Part shown: piece by piece, positions 48,345 to 56,929 of the stretch
Layout: every line of letters begins with the position of its first letter
Position numbering within the stretch: the stretch's first letter is position 1
From: UMGS1322 sp900550765
GTDB lineage: Bacteria; Bacillota; Clostridia; Christensenellales; QALW01
DNA length: 64,000 nt
Direction of reading: 5' to 3'
Assembly: GCA_958448705.1 (NCBI GenBank)
Contig: CAUDEY010000005.1
Coordinates: forward strand, 52,412-116,411
Made by a program: the position numbers and the translations under genes
The notes under the pieces: model-generated
Seen by the model: the letters and a program-made list of their open reading frames with translations, nothing else
Databases searched by the model: none
Told to the model about the DNA's origin: nothing

Positions 48345-49190
48345 TCATTCAAATAAAATATAATAACCGCTTATATATCCCTTGGTTCCGTCTTCAAGGG
48401 TTACATAATACCAGCCGTCGGTTTCGTCGGTTACCGTTACCCTATCGCCGGAGCGCAGCTCGGCCAATATTTTATAGGCCGTTGCAGGGCCTTCCCGCAG
48501 GTTCACCGTGGTACCTGCGATTGGGGTACTGATAATTGCCGAACGGTTTAAAGGAGGTTCAGTGGCGCCGATCTCAGTAGGAACAGGTTCCATGGTGGGG
48601 GTTGGCTGCGGTGTTTTTAATGCTTCAATCTGTTCATCGGTAAGATCGTGGGTCTTTACCGGCTCATAGTTATAATCACCCTTTCGGGTAATGGAATCAA
48701 TCAGCCAAGCGCCGTTTTCATAAATAAGTTTTACTTTATAAACGCTGTCGTTCCAAGCGGGAATGTTATAAACATCGTGTGCCATTGCATCGGCTTTGCT
48801 GATTTTAGTTGTATCCAGTTCACCGTTGATGGCGAATACCGCTTCGCGCACCGTTACGGTTTTTGTGCGCTGCCAAGGCCATACAAACAGGTTGCTGTAA
48901 CTAAGTTTGTGTCCGTAGTTGCTGATGATATAGAGACTGTAATTTTCTTTGAGCGGCGCATATTCCTGACTTTGCATATAATTATACGAAAAAAATCGGG
49001 AATTATCCTCAATATCGCTGCCCAAAAGAATAATATCCAACCGGGCCTTGAGTGCATCGTTGAGCAAAAAATATACATTTGATGTTTTCATGCTTGAAAA
49101 AAAGAACCCTATGACAATGCCTGCTACGACAATTACGGCCGTCAGTCTTGTTAATATATAAAAGATCGCCCTTTTTAGTTTTTCATCCAC
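48345..49190 (-). CDS. Membrane-anchored SH3-domain protein
   Basis: 281-residue exported protein. One membrane helix (about 13-33; FYILTRLTAVIVVAGIVIGFFF), an external alpha/beta domain (about 40-190; NVYFLLNDALKARLDIILLG, VYKVKLIYENGAWLIDSI), a Pro/Thr linker and a C-terminal bacterial SH3 domain (GTTVNLREGPATAYKILAEL, DGWYYVTLEDGTKGYISGYY). The GTG at 49190 is chosen because AGGAGGGG lies seven bases upstream. It is the first gene of an operon with the VanW-family gene and probably binds peptidoglycan. The central domain is not recognised. Confidence 0.85.
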   Translation of the reverse strand: MDEKLKRAIFYILTRLTAVIVVAGIVIGFFFSSMKTSNVYFLLNDALKARLDIILLGSDIEDNSRFFSYNYMQSQEYAPLKENYSLYIISNYGHKLSYSNLFVWPWQRTKTVTVREAVFAINGELDTTKISKADAMAHDVYNIPAWNDSVYKVKLIYENGAWLIDSITRKGDYNYEPVKTHDLTDEQIEALKTPQPTPTMEPVPTEIGATEPPLNRSAIISTPIAGTTVNLREGPATAYKILAELRSGDRVTVTDETDGWYYVTLEDGTKGYISGYYILFE

Positions 49191-49331
49191 AGGCAGACCC
49201 CTCCTATTCTTTTCTATAGGTATCATATCATATTTCACGAAAATTGTATACAATCATTTTATTTTCCTTTTTTTAATTTTCTGTTTATGGTTCGACAGAT
49301 TGGGGAATACTGCAACAGCGAGGTGTTGAAA

Positions 49332-50036
49332 TTGGCAAATATAATTATGCGTACGCTTATTTTGTTTATTGCACTGCTTATTATGATGCGTTTAATGGGC
49401 AAGAGACAGATCGGTCAGCTGCAGCCTTATGAGTTTGCGCTTACTTTGATTGCGGCAGATCTGGCAACAACGCCGATGTCGGATATCAATACGCCGCTTT
49501 TATGGGGGATCCTTCCTATTTATGTTTTGCTGATCGCGGGTGTGGCACTTTCACTGCTTTCGTTAAAATCTGTAAAAATGCGGCGGCTGATATGCGGAAA
49601 ACCCCGTATGCTGATCGAACGCGGTGTTATTTTGGAGGATTCTTTGCGCGCGGTGCGCTATACGATTAATGATTTGTTAGAGCAGCTGCGTTCAAAAGAT
49701 ATTTTTGATGTTGCGCAGGTTTATTATGCAGTTCTGGAAACCAACGGCGAGATCAGTATTATTCAAAAAAGCGCTTTCCGTCCCATGGTACCGGACGATC
49801 TTTCTTTTACACCACCCCAGGAGGAGGCGCCGGTCGTATTGGTTATGGATGGAACCATTCAAAAGGAGAATCTTGTTTTTATCCAAAAATCCGAACAGTG
49901 GCTTAAGAAAAATATCGAGAAGGCGGGCTTTCGGAACGAAAAGGAGATCTTGCTTTTGACCTATGATAAAGAAAAATTTTATATTCACGGGGCGGGGAAG
50001 GACCCGGTCATAAAGGAGGAACCATGCGGAACCTGA
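49332..50036 (+). CDS. DUF421 (YetF-like) membrane protein
   Basis: 234-residue protein with about three N-terminal membrane helices (MRTLILFIALLIMMRLMG; PLLWGILPIYVLLIAGVALSLLSL) and a C-terminal cytoplasmic domain of the DUF421 type. Signature segments are MGKRQIGQLQPYEFALTLIAADLA, GKPRMLIERGVILEDSLRAVRYTINDLLEQLR and IFDVAQVYYAVLETNGEISI. The family is linked to spore and envelope proteins in Bacillus (YetF, YdfS), without a proven activity. The TTG at 49332 is chosen because GAGGTG lies seven bases upstream. It overlaps the next gene by 13 bases. Confidence 0.9.
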   Translation: MANIIMRTLILFIALLIMMRLMGKRQIGQLQPYEFALTLIAADLATTPMSDINTPLLWGILPIYVLLIAGVALSLLSLKSVKMRRLICGKPRMLIERGVILEDSLRAVRYTINDLLEQLRSKDIFDVAQVYYAVLETNGEISIIQKSAFRPMVPDDLSFTPPQEEAPVVLVMDGTIQKENLVFIQKSEQWLKKNIEKAGFRNEKEILLLTYDKEKFYIHGAGKDPVIKEEPCGT

Positions 50037-50371
50037 TTATTATTCTGGCGTTTACGGTTGTTTTTGCTGCCGGCGCTGTTTTTTCTGATCTGTATATTAA
50101 TACATTGACTGATGAGATGCTTGCGCAGCTGGAAGCCTGTGAAACACAGCAGGATATTGAAGAATTAACGGAGGCGTGGAGCAAGCGCAGCTCAATTGCT
50201 GAACTTGTGATCGATCATGGCGAAATTGATTTGCTGAATCAATATCTTTGGGCCATGCAGGTGGAGATCGTTTATGATTATGATGAATTTATGGAATCTA
50301 AAAAGCTGGCAATGGAAATGTTTAAGCATATAGCGGAACGGAACACCTTTTCTTTAGATAATATTTTATAA
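50024..50371 (+). CDS. DUF4363-family protein
   Basis: 115-residue protein with one N-terminal membrane helix or signal (IIILAFTVVFAAGAVFSDLYI) and an external helical domain (DEMLAQLEACETQQDIEELTEAWSKR, LNQYLWAMQVEIVYDYDEFMESKK). DUF4363 genes typically follow DUF421 genes, as here with a 13-base overlap, so the products probably act together at the membrane. Function unknown. GGAGG lies upstream of the ATG within the DUF421 gene. Confidence 0.9.
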   Translation: MRNLIIILAFTVVFAAGAVFSDLYINTLTDEMLAQLEACETQQDIEELTEAWSKRSSIAELVIDHGEIDLLNQYLWAMQVEIVYDYDEFMESKKLAMEMFKHIAERNTFSLDNIL

Positions 50372-50395
50372 AATGTTGCTATTAAAATATCGGTA

Positions 50396-50432
50396 AAAAA
50401 ACTTCTCTGGCTTGCGCAGAGAAGTTTTTTGT
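50396..50432. terminator. Bidirectional terminator between convergent genes
   Basis: AAAAAACTTCTCTG (50396-50409) and CAGAGAAGTTTTTT (50417-50430) form a perfect 14-bp stem with a seven-base loop and T-runs both ways. Confidence 0.92.
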
Positions 50433-50443
50433 TTCAAAAGGTC

Positions 50444-51415
50444 TTATGCCTTAATTTTTAAAATGATTTTACCGGTATTTTGATTTTTCTGCATCAGACG
50501 GTGAGCCTCTTCCGCATTTTCCCAGTTAAGGATTTGAAAAATCTCGGGACGGATGCTTTCGTTTTCAAAGTAAGGAAAGATCTCACTTTGCAGAGAATTT
50601 AAAATTTGGGCCTTTATCTCATTTGGCCGGCTACGCAGCGTGCTTCCGATCAGACGCAGCCCTTTTTTGTACACTTGCTTTAAATTGATCTGCGTAAGAT
50701 CCCCACCCAATGCGGCGATCATGATCCAGCGGCCATACCGGTTCAGCTTTTCAAAACACTGGCCCATTAAATTACCGCCTACACAGTCGATAACCAGATC
50801 GACAGGATGCTGTTCAAAAAAAGTGATCATGTTGGTAGTTTGGCTGTTGATGATTTGGTCAGCACCGAATTTTTTGATTTTTAGGGCTTTTTCATCGCTG
50901 CGAACTGTTGCAAAGACCTTAGCACCGTAGGCCTTTGCAATCTGCTGTACGGCAATGCCTACGCCGCTTGCTCCGGCATGGACCAGAACGGTTTCATTTT
51001 TTTGCAGTTTTCCCTCTGTAAAAAGGTTCAGGTATGCGGTCGCATAACCCTCGGGAATGGCGGAAGCCTGCGCAAGCGAGAGGCAATCCGGGACTTTCAT
51101 AACCATAGGATAATCAACTGCGGCATATTCTGCATATCCGCCTCCGCCAAGCAGAGCACAAACTCTGTCGCCTACCGCCAGTCCGCTGTTTTTCTTTGCT
51201 GCGTCACCTATTTTACAAACGATGCCGGAAATCTCCAGGCCCATCCATTCCGGAGCGCCTTCGGGCGGCGGATAGTCACCAGCGCGCTGCATCAGGTCCG
51301 CACGGTTCAGCGCTGCATAATGCGTTTCGATTAATACCTGTGCAGAAGAGATCTGCGGAAGCGGTACTTGGGAAAAAAACAGTTCTTTTTGCTCGTTTAC
51401 TAAAATAACTTTCAT
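50444..51415 (-). CDS. NAD(P)H:quinone oxidoreductase-like MDR protein
   Basis: Zinc-free medium-chain reductase of the quinone oxidoreductase/PIG3 type, 323 residues. GroES-like N-terminal domain (NRADLMQRAGDYPPPEGAPEWMGLEISG, GDRVCALLGGGGYAEY), then the cofactor fold with VHAGASGVGIAVQQIAKAYGAKV; C-terminal RLMQKNQNTGKIIL. It reduces quinones or other activated carbonyl/alkene substrates with NADPH. It is the last gene of a three-gene operon, its ATG overlapping the stop of the dehydroquinase-like gene by four bases. Physiological substrate unknown. Confidence 0.9.
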   Translation of the reverse strand: MKVILVNEQKELFFSQVPLPQISSAQVLIETHYAALNRADLMQRAGDYPPPEGAPEWMGLEISGIVCKIGDAAKKNSGLAVGDRVCALLGGGGYAEYAAVDYPMVMKVPDCLSLAQASAIPEGYATAYLNLFTEGKLQKNETVLVHAGASGVGIAVQQIAKAYGAKVFATVRSDEKALKIKKFGADQIINSQTTNMITFFEQHPVDLVIDCVGGNLMGQCFEKLNRYGRWIMIAALGGDLTQINLKQVYKKGLRLIGSTLRSRPNEIKAQILNSLQSEIFPYFENESIRPEIFQILNWENAEEAHRLMQKNQNTGKIILKIKA

Positions 51416-52200
51416 AAATTTTCTCTCTCTCGATCCGGTTTATAGTCAAAATGATGAATAACCTCCCGCGTGGCCCGCAGAAGGGGCTGATTTTTGGTAG
51501 ATAGAGCATCGTAGCGCTGTACGCAGAGCCACATACAGCAGCCTAACATAGGTCCCACAATGCGGTGGATTTTACAATAGGGGCCTACGGATAAAAACAA
51601 ATACGGTACCCTGAGTTCCTGTTTGAGCAGGGAACAGATCTTTAGATTTTCCAAAAGCTCTTCTTCGCTGTTAGAGGCGGTTACGATTTTTACAATGTCC
51701 GCACCGCGGTTTTCGTGGGCTTTGGCAATTTGAAGGACTTTCTCCGCCGGAAGAAAACACAAGGTATGAGAGGACATCAGTACTTCACCGCCGAGGGAAT
51801 GGATCTGATCGATCAGCTTTTTTTGCCGGTCTATGGCTTGAGGATTTTCGGTCAGCTCCAGGGGCGAGGGATCAAAATAATCTCCCATGATATCACAAAG
51901 CGTCCCACCGGCTTTCAGTGCAAGCATCAGTTCTTCGGCACGTTCTTCGTCGCTGCAGTGTTTACTAAAGCCGTTACGGTAATTGGTCAGATAAACCGGG
52001 CGGTCTTCCATATAAGAAAAAATGTCCTGATAATTTTTTTCTGTTCGGTATTCTGGTCTCATCTGGCAAAGCTGAAGACCGAAGGCGTCGGCACCGTCAA
52101 AAATGGCTTCTCTTGCAGTGGAAATGCATGCCTCAGGTGTTTCAGCCTGAATCATATTTGTTAAAAGCGGCTTTTCACGGTTTAAAAATGTAGGCTTCAT
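51412..52200 (-). CDS. Type I 3-dehydroquinate dehydratase-like protein
   Basis: 262-residue TIM-barrel protein related to AroD. The Schiff-base Lys is in RGADIVKIVTAS and the catalytic His in EVLMSSHTL; FLSVGPYCKIHRIVGPMLG corresponds to the SMG-x-G-x-x-SR substrate-binding region. The common C-terminal PGQ loop is not obvious, and DHQ-binding residues near the N-terminus (QAETPEACISTAREAIFDGADAFGLQL) are altered, so the substrate may differ from dehydroquinate. AAGGAG precedes ATG 52200. Its operon partners are an SDR and a quinone oxidoreductase rather than shikimate genes, which suggests catabolism of a quinate-like or other cyclitol/keto acid. Confidence 0.8.
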   Translation of the reverse strand: MKPTFLNREKPLLTNMIQAETPEACISTAREAIFDGADAFGLQLCQMRPEYRTEKNYQDIFSYMEDRPVYLTNYRNGFSKHCSDEERAEELMLALKAGGTLCDIMGDYFDPSPLELTENPQAIDRQKKLIDQIHSLGGEVLMSSHTLCFLPAEKVLQIAKAHENRGADIVKIVTASNSEEELLENLKICSLLKQELRVPYLFLSVGPYCKIHRIVGPMLGCCMWLCVQRYDALSTKNQPLLRATREVIHHFDYKPDRERENL

Positions 52201-52204
52201 AATG

Positions 52205-52957
52205 TTACTCCTTATTGCGCAAAAGGTTGCGTCCGCCATCAATCAGAATATTTTCCCCTGTAATAAAGGCGGCTTTCTCTGAGGCCAAATAGAGTGCCAG
52301 ATTGATAATTTCCTGCGGCTGCGCTGCACGCCCCAGCAAAGTTTTCATAGCGGCCATGCCTGGCCGAGTTAATACGGGGCCGGGGGAAATACAGCAAACA
52401 CGCACGTTATATTTGGCACCGTAAAGGGCCAGTGATTTTGTCATGCCGTACATAATACCGCTTTTGCAGGCTGAATAGTCAATGTTCGTTTCACAGCCCT
52501 CTTCGCCGGTGATTGAACCGAAATTGAGAATGACGCCGCTCTTTTGTTTTGCCATTTGCTGCATGACGGCATGACTGAAATAAAAAGTGCCTTTAAAATT
52601 TACATCGATTCCCCAGTCAAAGATTTCAATGGGAATATCCTTAAATTCTTTCTGTGGGCAGTTCAGCACACGCGTGGAAGCACCGCCGGCGCAATTTAAT
52701 AGAATATCTACAGAACCAAAGGCTTTTACTGCGGTATCTCGGGTACGCAGTACCTGCGCATAATTCCGCACGTCACATACCGCGCCTATGCATTTTCCGC
52801 CATTTTGGCGAATCTGCCCGACTTTGTTTTCAAGAGCGGCTTCGTCGATGTCTGCCAGTACGATGTTTGCACCGTTTTCGGAAAAACATTGTCCGGCTAA
52901 AAATCCCATACCAGAGGCGCCGCCGGTAATAAGACAAGTTTTGTTTGCAAAATCCAT
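52205..52957 (-). CDS. Short-chain dehydrogenase/reductase
   Basis: Classical SDR, 250 residues, cytoplasmic. Cofactor motif LITGGASGMGFLAG, acidic residue in VLADIDE suggesting NAD(H) preference, NCAGG (variant NNAG), catalytic Ser in NFGSITGEEG, YSACK (Tyr-x3-Lys) and SPGPVLTRPG. It should oxidise a secondary alcohol of a polyol, quinate-like acid or sugar. First gene of an operon with the dehydroquinase-like and oxidoreductase genes; AAGGAGGAATTC precedes the ATG. The divergent AraC-type gene is the likely regulator. Confidence 0.93.
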   Translation of the reverse strand: MDFANKTCLITGGASGMGFLAGQCFSENGANIVLADIDEAALENKVGQIRQNGGKCIGAVCDVRNYAQVLRTRDTAVKAFGSVDILLNCAGGASTRVLNCPQKEFKDIPIEIFDWGIDVNFKGTFYFSHAVMQQMAKQKSGVILNFGSITGEEGCETNIDYSACKSGIMYGMTKSLALYGAKYNVRVCCISPGPVLTRPGMAAMKTLLGRAAQPQEIINLALYLASEKAAFITGENILIDGGRNLLRNKE

Positions 52958-52978
52958 TTGAATTCCTCCTTGGTAATC

Positions 52979-53043
52979 AGTATAGTCGGTTGACAGGCCT
53001 TTTTCAATAGATTATACTATTTAAAATGAAAACGATACTATTT
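52979..53043. promoter_or_regulatory. Interleaved divergent promoters with paired ATACTATTT repeats
   Basis: Plus promoter for the AraC gene: TTGACA (52990-52995), 17-bp spacer, TATACT (53013-53018). Minus promoter for the SDR operon: TTGAAA (53007-53002), 17-bp spacer, TATACT (52984-52979). Each -35 lies inside the other spacer. ATACTATTT occurs at 53014-53022 and 53035-53043, 21 bp apart: over the plus -10, and about 45 and 65 bases upstream of the minus start. This suits an AraC protein that represses itself and activates the operon. Promoters are seen; binding is inferred. Confidence 0.7.
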
Positions 53044-53057
53044 TAAGGAGAAGCACT

Positions 53058-53855
53058 ATGGCTGAATATGATTATCGGGGGCTGGAGGATTTTAGTTCTC
53101 ATATCTATCAGATGGATCAGTATCATTATAATGATTATTCGCTGCAGCCGAGGCCCTGCCACAATATTGCCTTCATGCTTGAAGGCAGAGCTCGTTTTAC
53201 AGAGAATGAAAAAGTAATAGAATTGAAGGAAAACGAAATTATTTTTATCCCTAAACAGACACGATACTGCTCTGAGTGGTTTGGAAATCCGAACATCAAA
53301 TTTCATACGCTGCATTTCAATTTTTCCTGGCAAAACGATCCTCTGCGAAATCGAAAATTCAGCGTACAGAAGCTGGCCGGACAGGATACCGATTTATTAA
53401 AGGAAGAATATCAGTATTTGCATACGCATCAACAGGAAAGAGGTGTCGGTGCATTCTTGTTTATGACCCGGTTTTACCAACTGTGTTATATGCTTTTTTC
53501 ACAATTTAAAAGTGAGCCGGTGCAGGGAACGGGAATGGTTCAGCCGGCTCTTGCCTATATAGAACGAAATTTCCGAGAATCGTTCACGGTAAAGGAACTC
53601 GCTGAACGTTGCTGCCTTAGTGAGTCTTATTTCTACACCTGTTTCCGGAACGAAACGGGAATTTCACCGATGGCGTATAAGAACAGGGTATGTATCCGCA
53701 ATGCCGCTTATACGCTGATATCTGAGCCGGAAAAAAGCATTGAAGAGATATCAGCTGAATATGGCTTTACTTCTTCTATTTATTTCCGGAGGCTTTTTCG
53801 GCAAATTACGGGAAAAACGCCCCGGGAATACCGGAGGGCGGAAATGCTTATTTAG
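53058..53855 (+). CDS. AraC-family regulator with cupin sensor domain
   Basis: 265-residue transcription factor. The N-terminal cupin (about 20-100; CHNIAFMLEGRARFTENEKVIELKENEIIFIPKQ) probably binds a small effector, and the C-terminal AraC HTH (about 165-262) has FTVKELAERCCLSESYFYTCFRNETGISP and IEEISAEYGFTSSIYFRRLFRQITGKTPREYRR. TAAGGAG precedes the ATG. It is divergent from the SDR/dehydroquinase-like/oxidoreductase operon and is its likely activator. Effector unknown. Confidence 0.93.
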   Translation: MAEYDYRGLEDFSSHIYQMDQYHYNDYSLQPRPCHNIAFMLEGRARFTENEKVIELKENEIIFIPKQTRYCSEWFGNPNIKFHTLHFNFSWQNDPLRNRKFSVQKLAGQDTDLLKEEYQYLHTHQQERGVGAFLFMTRFYQLCYMLFSQFKSEPVQGTGMVQPALAYIERNFRESFTVKELAERCCLSESYFYTCFRNETGISPMAYKNRVCIRNAAYTLISEPEKSIEEISAEYGFTSSIYFRRLFRQITGKTPREYRRAEMLI

Positions 53856-53911
53856 TTTTGTTAGAAAAAAGAAGATAAGCAGAGGCCGAAACGGGTTTTT
53901 CCAGTATTACA

Positions 53912-53940
53912 TTGACTTTTGCTATAATATATTTTATAAT
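53912..53940 (+). promoter_or_regulatory. Promoter of the exporter-recD2 operon
   Basis: TTGACT (53912-53917), 17-bp spacer, TATAAT (53935-53940), 32 bases upstream of the start codon. Confidence 0.8.
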
Positions 53941-53971
53941 GTAAAGGTATTATAGCCGGAGGATTTTTTTG

Positions 53972-54511
53972 ATGGTCATACTTTCCGTTGCCGCGGATTT
54001 TTTTTCTCGATTTTGGCATCAGCTTGCAGTTATTCTGTTATCCTGTGTGCCGATCATTGAATCCCGGTACGCTATTATTTTATGTGCACCGGTTTTTAAA
54101 GAGATTGGTACGCCGGAGCTGATTTTTCTTACGCAGATTGGTTCTTGCCTTACGGCTTTGATTTTGCTGTTGCTGCTAAAGCCGGTGATGAAGTGGATGA
54201 AAAGTACGCGTTTGTTTAAAAAAATGGTGGAATGGATTGAGCACCACGGCAGTAAAAAGGGAAAGAAACTGCAGGGGAAGCTGGAGAATTCCAAAACAAA
54301 GGCAGCCAGGGGATGGCTTTCGGTGTTCGGTGTGTTCCTTTTTGTGGCAGTTCCTTTGCCGGGAACGGGCGTATGGACCGGCTGCCTTGTGGCGACGCTT
54401 TTGAATATTCGCTTTCAATATGCATTCCCCGCGGTCGTTGCCGGAAGTATTTGTGCAACGCTGATTATGGTGCTTTTCAGTGAGATATTTTTTAAAGGGA
54501 TTCTCTTATGA
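53972..54511 (+). CDS. Small multi-drug export family membrane protein
   Basis: 179-residue membrane protein of the family named small multi-drug export proteins (PF06695). Three or four hydrophobic segments are seen (FWHQLAVILLSCVPIIESRYAIILC split by the conserved PIIESR motif; LTALILLLLLKPVMKWM; GWLSVFGVFLFVAVPLPGTGVWTG), with a basic central loop (HHGSKKGKKLQGKL). Conserved PLPGTG is typical. The drug-export role is a family name more than a proven function. ATG 53972 follows GGAGGA. It overlaps recD2 by four bases. Confidence 0.87.
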   Translation: MVILSVAADFFSRFWHQLAVILLSCVPIIESRYAIILCAPVFKEIGTPELIFLTQIGSCLTALILLLLLKPVMKWMKSTRLFKKMVEWIEHHGSKKGKKLQGKLENSKTKAARGWLSVFGVFLFVAVPLPGTGVWTGCLVATLLNIRFQYAFPAVVAGSICATLIMVLFSEIFFKGILL

Positions 54512-56721
54512 TTACGTTAAGCGGTACGGTAGAGGGGATTATCTACCGGAATGAGGAAAATGGATATACGGTATTTGTATTTTCCACGGATGACGGCTTT
54601 GAAACGGTTACCGGAGCCTTCCCTCTTTTGAGGGAAGGTGATTTTATAATTGTCTGCGGCGATTATGTGGAGCACGATACGTATGGTACGCAGTTTAAGG
54701 CAGTTTCTTATGAGATCGCAGTACCGCAGACCCCTGAGGAAATTGAGGCGTATTTGGCTTCCGGTATTATTAAGGGAATCGGCCCGAAGGTGGCCCGTGA
54801 TATTGTGGATGAATTCGGGGCTTCTGCTCTGCGGATAATCGAAAAAGAGCCGGAAAGGCTTTGTAGGATACGGGGAATCGGTAAGGCTAAGGCACAGCAG
54901 ATCGGTGAATCATTCGGGCAGCTGGTGGGAGCACAGCGTACGGTCATGTTTTTGCAGAAATTCGGTGTTACGCCTAACTTGGCGCTTAAGATATTTTCTT
55001 TTTATGGAGAACATACGATAGAAACCTTGCAGACAAATCCATATTTAATGGTGGAGGATATTGATGGCATTGGTTTTTTGACTGCAGATAAGATCGCGTC
55101 CGGTATGGGATTAGCTCAGGACTCTCAATTTCGTATATGTGCAGGCGTGCATCATTGCTTGAAAGAGGCAGGAAACGAGGGCCATACGTTTCTGCCGGAG
55201 GAAGTGCTGTGCCAAAGGGCGGCAGTGCTTTTGGGGACGGAAGTTCAACGAGTGCGGGACTCCTTGCTGACTTTAGCGTCGAAACAGCAGGTTGTTATTC
55301 GTGAAGTAAAGAATGATCGGGCGGTTTATCATCCTCAATTCTTTTATGCCGAGGCTTTAATTGCGGGAGATTTGCTTTTACTGCAGCACTCGATTGAAAC
55401 CGAGCCGGAAAAAGATATTGACCGTGAGATCGACAGCTTTGAAGCGTCAAAGCATATTGTTTTGGCGCAAAAACAGCGTTGTGCTGTTTTACAGGCGATT
55501 AACAACGGCATTTGTATTATTACCGGGGGTCCCGGTACTGGTAAGACGACAACATTAGATTGCATTCTGAATTTGTTCCGCCGCCGGGGCATTGAGATCG
55601 CTTTGGCGGCTCCTACGGGGAGAGCTGCTAAAAGAATGGCTGATGCCACGGGAGAGGATGCTAAAACGATCCATCGCTTGCTGGAATATACGAAGACTGA
55701 AAATGGCTTCATCTTTAAAAGGAATAAGGAAAATCCGTTGGAATGCGGCGTTTGTATTGTGGATGAGGCTAGTATGATCGATATTTTTTTGATGCATGCG
55801 CTGCTGGAAGGACTGAAGAAAGGAACAAGGCTGATTCTTGTGGGAGATGCCGATCAGCTGCCTTCGGTAGGAGCGGGAAACGTTTTGGCGGATATGATTG
55901 CCTCCGGAGTATTTCCCGTTGTTGCGCTGACGGAAATCTTCCGGCAGGCGGCAGAAAGTACGATCGTGACCAATGCACACCGCATTCATAAGGGAGAGAT
56001 GCCGATTGTAAATCGGCCCGGCGGGGATTTCTTTTTGGACAGAAAGAACAGTGAGCCGCTGATTGCACAAACGGTGGTAGATCTGTGCCTGCGCCGGCTG
56101 CCGGATACGTATGGCATCGATCCGCTGCGCGATATTCAGGTGCTTACCCCTATAAAAAAAGGAGTGTGCGGAGTTTTTCATTTGAATAAACTGCTTCAGG
56201 AAGCGCTGAATCCTAAGGCAAACGGCAAAAAAGAATATGTCAGCGGGGAGAATGTTTTTCGCTGTGGGGATAAAGTTATGCAGATTCGCAATAATTATGA
56301 ACGTCCGTGGACTATGTTTGAGGAAAAAGGTGTGCTGCTCTCGGGCTGTGGGATGTTTAACGGCGACTGCGGCGTTATTGATGCAATCGATCAGGAGGCA
56401 CGGAGAATTACGGTACAATTTGAAGACGGCCGTATCTGTATTTATGAATTTGCCGAGGCTGAAGAGCTGGTTTTGGCTTATGCGTTAAGCGTACATAAAA
56501 GTCAGGGATGCGAGTTTCCTTTTGTAGTTATGCCGCTTCCCTTAGGCGGAATGCGTATTATGACAAGAAATCTTTTTTATACTGCGGTTACGCGTGCCAG
56601 TAAAATGGTGGTGCTGTGCGGAAATGAGCGTACGGTGGCGTCAATGGTACAGAATACGGAAACACAAAAGCGGTATTCTGCTTTAGATGTGCGTTTAAAA
56701 ATGGGGCGCACATTGCTGTAA
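54508..56721 (+). CDS. recD2: RecD2-type ATP-dependent DNA helicase
   Basis: 5'-3' superfamily 1B helicase in DNA repair, acting without RecBC. 737 residues, normal for RecD2. An N-terminal OB-like region (1-80) and helix-hairpin-helix repeats (GIIKGIGPKVARDIVDEFG, ICRIRGIGKAKAQQI-like LCRIRGIGKAKAQQIGESF) precede the motor: Walker A GGPGTGKTTTLDCI, AAPTGRAAKRMADATG, Walker B CIVDEASMIDIFLM, VGDADQLPSVGAGNVLADMI, and the C-terminal motif VLAYALSVHKSQGCEFPFVV with TAVTRASKMVVL. Translationally coupled to the small exporter gene, an unrelated partner. Confidence 0.96.
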   Translation: MITLSGTVEGIIYRNEENGYTVFVFSTDDGFETVTGAFPLLREGDFIIVCGDYVEHDTYGTQFKAVSYEIAVPQTPEEIEAYLASGIIKGIGPKVARDIVDEFGASALRIIEKEPERLCRIRGIGKAKAQQIGESFGQLVGAQRTVMFLQKFGVTPNLALKIFSFYGEHTIETLQTNPYLMVEDIDGIGFLTADKIASGMGLAQDSQFRICAGVHHCLKEAGNEGHTFLPEEVLCQRAAVLLGTEVQRVRDSLLTLASKQQVVIREVKNDRAVYHPQFFYAEALIAGDLLLLQHSIETEPEKDIDREIDSFEASKHIVLAQKQRCAVLQAINNGICIITGGPGTGKTTTLDCILNLFRRRGIEIALAAPTGRAAKRMADATGEDAKTIHRLLEYTKTENGFIFKRNKENPLECGVCIVDEASMIDIFLMHALLEGLKKGTRLILVGDADQLPSVGAGNVLADMIASGVFPVVALTEIFRQAAESTIVTNAHRIHKGEMPIVNRPGGDFFLDRKNSEPLIAQTVVDLCLRRLPDTYGIDPLRDIQVLTPIKKGVCGVFHLNKLLQEALNPKANGKKEYVSGENVFRCGDKVMQIRNNYERPWTMFEEKGVLLSGCGMFNGDCGVIDAIDQEARRITVQFEDGRICIYEFAEAEELVLAYALSVHKSQGCEFPFVVMPLPLGGMRIMTRNLFYTAVTRASKMVVLCGNERTVASMVQNTETQKRYSALDVRLKMGRTLL

Positions 56722-56778
56722 TCGACAGCTTTTTACATAAATATTAAAAAATTTTTAATGTTTTTTATAAAAAAGAGG

Positions 56779-56807
56779 TTGCATTTGGTTTTTTGTTGTT
56801 GTATAAT
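56779..56807 (+). promoter_or_regulatory. Promoter of the zinc-ribbon gene
   Basis: TTGCAT (56779-56784), 17-bp spacer, TATAAT (56802-56807). The transcript would have a leader of about 115 bases that includes a TTGCACGTGCAA palindrome (about 56891-56902) before the start codon. Confidence 0.7.
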
Positions 56808-56929
56808 AAGGATGTTGACGAAGAGTTTATAATGGAATTATGGAGTACCTGCGAGCTTTTTACTTGATTGTTCCCATTGACCCAGTATAACTTGCACGTG
56901 CAACAAAAATTTTAATGGGGGACATATCA

